A stretch of DNA of 64,000 bases from Sipunculus nudus (Eukaryota > Annelida > Sipuncula > Golfingiida > Sipunculidae): NCBI GenBank assembly GCA_026874595.1, contig CM049314.1:72740300-72804299 (forward strand). The letters run 5' to 3'. Position numbers and translations under genes: made by a program. This document shows, one piece after another, positions 61,639-64,000 of this stretch. How positions within the stretch are numbered: the first letter of the stretch is position 1; the number at the start of each line of letters is the position of its first letter. The notes beneath the pieces were generated by a model. It saw nothing but the letters and a program-made list of their open reading frames with translations. It made no database searches and had not been told where the DNA came from.

Positions 61639-61713
61639 CTGGCAGGTTGGGCGATTGTCCAATGTCAGCTAGCTGTATTCTCCTTCTCCAGCTCAATGGT
61701 CCAGGAATAGACC
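61639..61713 (-). CDS. Candidate 25-codon exon of an unrecognised - strand gene
   Basis: The acceptor TATTTTGTAG and the donor CCAG|GTAACT enclose 75 nt open in the frame SIPGPLSWRRRIQLADIGQS. Upstream at about 62033 a donor ATGTTCG|GTAAGT in matching phase and at about 62172 another, GGCCG|GTGAGT, could end first exons. The region 62440-62620 is CpG-rich and could be a promoter. The product is unknown. These could be 5' exons of the transposon gene or a separate gene. Support is only splice-site quality. Confidence 0.25.
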
Positions 61714-62429
61714 CTACAAAATATTTGAAAAATACTTTTACTACACAGATGACCATGACCATGGGGAATGTAATTGTTATATATGACAATTTAACTTTAC
61801 AAATTATATTTATGTGTGTGTGTGTGTACTAGAACCTGCTGTATTATGTTACAGTCACACCGTAAAGACTCAGGAGTACACATTACACCAAATTTTGTTA
61901 GTTTTTCATTAACATACATTTAGCTTTACTAATAGGTGTATTTTCGGGTACTTGGTTACATTATTTGAAGTTACATACAGATATATCATAATACATATGC
62001 CCCCTCCTACTATACAAATTTCAACTTACCGAACATGACTGTCACTCAGAAGACATACACTATGAGGTTCATTGTTTGGCAATTTGACACAGTTAAAGTA
62101 TTAAGATTAGTGCCCTTTCTTAACAAATTATTAACTTTTCAGAAACAGCAATTTATACAATTCACCTACTCACCGGCCGACTTGACTGGCTATCACTCAA
62201 CAGTACTTTGTATACGATGCACTGCAATCGCTTGGTCAGGGACGACGACGATGATTGTTGTACGATCCGTACTAACTTATACTTTCACATGCTGAATTAA
62301 TGTAACATCGACTCTGCTAGTATCAGTACCCTCTGGGCAAAAATGTTGTAAACACACAGGTTGTAAATGTTGTGTACACCTGAGACTTGTTCAAATGAAC
62401 ATGGCACGTTTATATAGAGCGCAGCACTT

Positions 62430-62640
62430 TGTGCACGTGCACGCAACCGTGACCTAGTTCCGGCCCATGCAGTACGCGAGGTATCCTGTGTCCGGCCCGG
62501 CTTACGCGTGGTCAGCGTGCGCCCTTGTCCAAGCTGGCTGCCGCGCTGCCAGGGAGCTGCTCAAGGCCTGACACTTCACGGAGGGTCAGCATGCATTCCC
62601 CTGGGGCAGTGCTGTGTTATTACAACCATAGCCATATCCA
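62430..62640. promoter_or_regulatory. GC- and CpG-rich block, possible promoter
   Basis: The stretch is markedly richer in G, C and CpG than the window (GTACGCGAGG, CTTACGCGTGGTCAGCGTGCG in part). It lies upstream of the possible - strand exons at 61.6-62.3 kb. No TATA box or other element is decisive. Confidence 0.25.
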
Positions 62641-62811
62641 CCCTCCGACTCCCCGTTGGGGGGTCATAATTGGGTGATTCGACTCCTCTACGTTTTCAGT
62701 GTGCAGGTTCGCTTTCAATGCGCGCCCAGGACAACACGCAGCAATTCTTTCTTCTATGTTCCACGTGGCAGATCTCTTTCTGGTTCTGCTCTAGGCCGGG
62801 ATCACATGTAC

Positions 62812-63825
62812 TTATAAGCCCCATACCTCGGAAAAAATGGGTAACAGAGACCTAATTTCACGTTTCCAAGAAGACTTTTCATTGACCTCCCTGGATGTCA
62901 AGTATGAAGAATCTAGGACCGATGGTTACGATTTGTACACTGTTAAAGAATATCCACATCTTTAAAGGTCTCAAAAACAGAGAAGAAAATCACCCAAAAA
63001 AATAAAAAAAACAGGTGGCGCCACCAGTCTGCAGAAACTGATGAAACATTCAATTACCAATATCCATGCAAAGAATCATGATGACCAATGCATACTTGAG
63101 CTTTTGTATCAAATTTTCCATTATTCTATGGGATACTTCAGAGCCCCATAGCTCTGACGTTTTGGGTAACAGAGGCCTAATTTTAGGTCTCCAAGGAGAC
63201 TTTTCATTGTCCTCCCTGCATATCAAAAAAAGAAGATTCTAGGTCCTGTCGTTACGATTTGTGACCTGTTAACAGATCACCGCTTCTTTTAAGATCTCAA
63301 AAATAGAGAAAAAAACTCGTTAAAGAATAAAAAAATACAGGTGACGCCACCAGCCTGCAGAAATTGATGAAACACTCCATGTTCAATATCTATGAAAAGA
63401 ATCATGGTGATCAATACATTAGTTGTTCAGATACTTGAACTTTTGTATCTAATTTTCCATTTTTCTGGGGGGTACTTTGGAGCCCCATAGCTCAAAGAAT
63501 ATGGGTAACAGAGACTCAATTCCAAGTGTCCAAGAAGATTTTTCATGGATCTCTCATGATGTAAAGTTAGAAGGTTCCACTACCAGCGGGTACGATTTGT
63601 GCCCTGTTAAGCTCAAAGAATATGGGTAACAGAGACTTAATTCCAAGTGTCCAAGAAGATTCTTCATGGACCTCTCATGATGTAAAGTTAGAAGATTCCA
63701 GGTCCAGCGGTTACGATTTGTGCCCTGTTAACGGACAGACGACCGGACGGCCGGACGGACGATGGACAAAGAGTGATTGTTAAAGCTCAGATGACTTACA
63801 GTCAGCTGAGCTAAAAAATTACGAG
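62812..63825 (-). repeat. R1-type repeat with ~332-bp tandem units, inverse of the left-end copy
   Basis: Units starting AGCCCCATA at 62817, 63149 and 63481 repeat every 332 bp, with a further partial unit at about 63609. The end, TTACGATTTGTGCCCTGTTA followed by GGACAGACGACCGG and the hairpin AGCTCAGATGACT...AGTCAGCTGAGCT (63784-63812), is the reverse complement of 158-275. Two units hold a 12-bp palindrome-like box, GGTGGCGCCACC at 63014 and GGTGACGCCACC at 63340, also present in R2. Confidence 0.75.
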
Positions 63826-64000
63826 AAATGCCATAAACCCAGTCAAAAAGCAATTAATTGTACTGGTGAACAAGACATTTGATAAATTGCCGTTTGCAGA
63901 GTATTCACCCTACATATTTATTTCCTTCCTCTGATAGTTACAGATTAATATCTTTACTACACAATGTACGAGGTACCAGTCAAACAACACACGCAGCACG

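Overview
The window is animal nuclear DNA. It is AT-rich, with spliced genes carrying GT/AG borders, many (TA)n and (CA)n microsatellites, interspersed repeats and decayed transposons. No rRNA, intact tRNA, CRISPR or prokaryotic gene organisation is visible. TRIM genes whose coding part lies almost entirely in one exon behind a 5'-UTR intron, a WxxW/CILP-type cysteine-rich exon, Penelope-like elements with GIY-YIG domains, and tandem-repeat elements full of AGGTCA motifs suggest a lophotrochozoan, most likely a bivalve mollusc. That placement is inference.

Layout. Positions 1-5.2 kb are repeats: a Penelope-like fragment, a repeat element with nuclear-receptor-like half-sites (R1), and a 1.7-kb element made of five ~338-bp units (R2). 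A terminal exon ending in a WxxW-type domain lies at 6.85-7.10 kb, and a longer Penelope-like GIY-YIG fragment at 10.0-10.8 kb. Two TRIM paralogues face each other. The + copy (15.73-17.55 kb, RING, B-boxes, coiled coil, NHL) has two in-frame stops. The - copy (25.96-24.16 kb) has an intact RING/B-box/coiled-coil exon, but its NHL half is gone and it splices in frame to a 44-codon exon (stop included) encoding a RanBP2/NZF-like zinc finger.

From 31.5 to 50.5 kb is a tandem segmental duplication (order B1, 5.3-kb insert, A1, B2, A2) carrying scattered exons of an acyl-CoA ligase (4-coumarate-CoA-ligase/luciferase-like) family. A four-exon degenerate gene lies on the - strand at 37.0-34.05 kb. 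In the A units the penultimate and last exons lie on opposite strands.

From 51.6 to 60.6 kb there is a 32-bp minisatellite, a MITE-like inverted-repeat element, and two genes in the same orientation on the - strand. One is a five-exon SAMD3-like gene. The other is an 819-codon C2H2 plus DDE-type transposase-like frame with one in-frame stop. A CACTG terminus with clustered GTCAAAATGAC-type motifs sits upstream of the transposase. I read this as a degraded two-gene CACTA-like DNA transposon; the far end was not found. The window closes with an R1 copy in the opposite orientation to the one at its start.

Nearly every coding unit carries one or two disabling changes. The clearest intact-looking gene is the TRIM-zinc-finger chimera at 24.16-25.96 kb.
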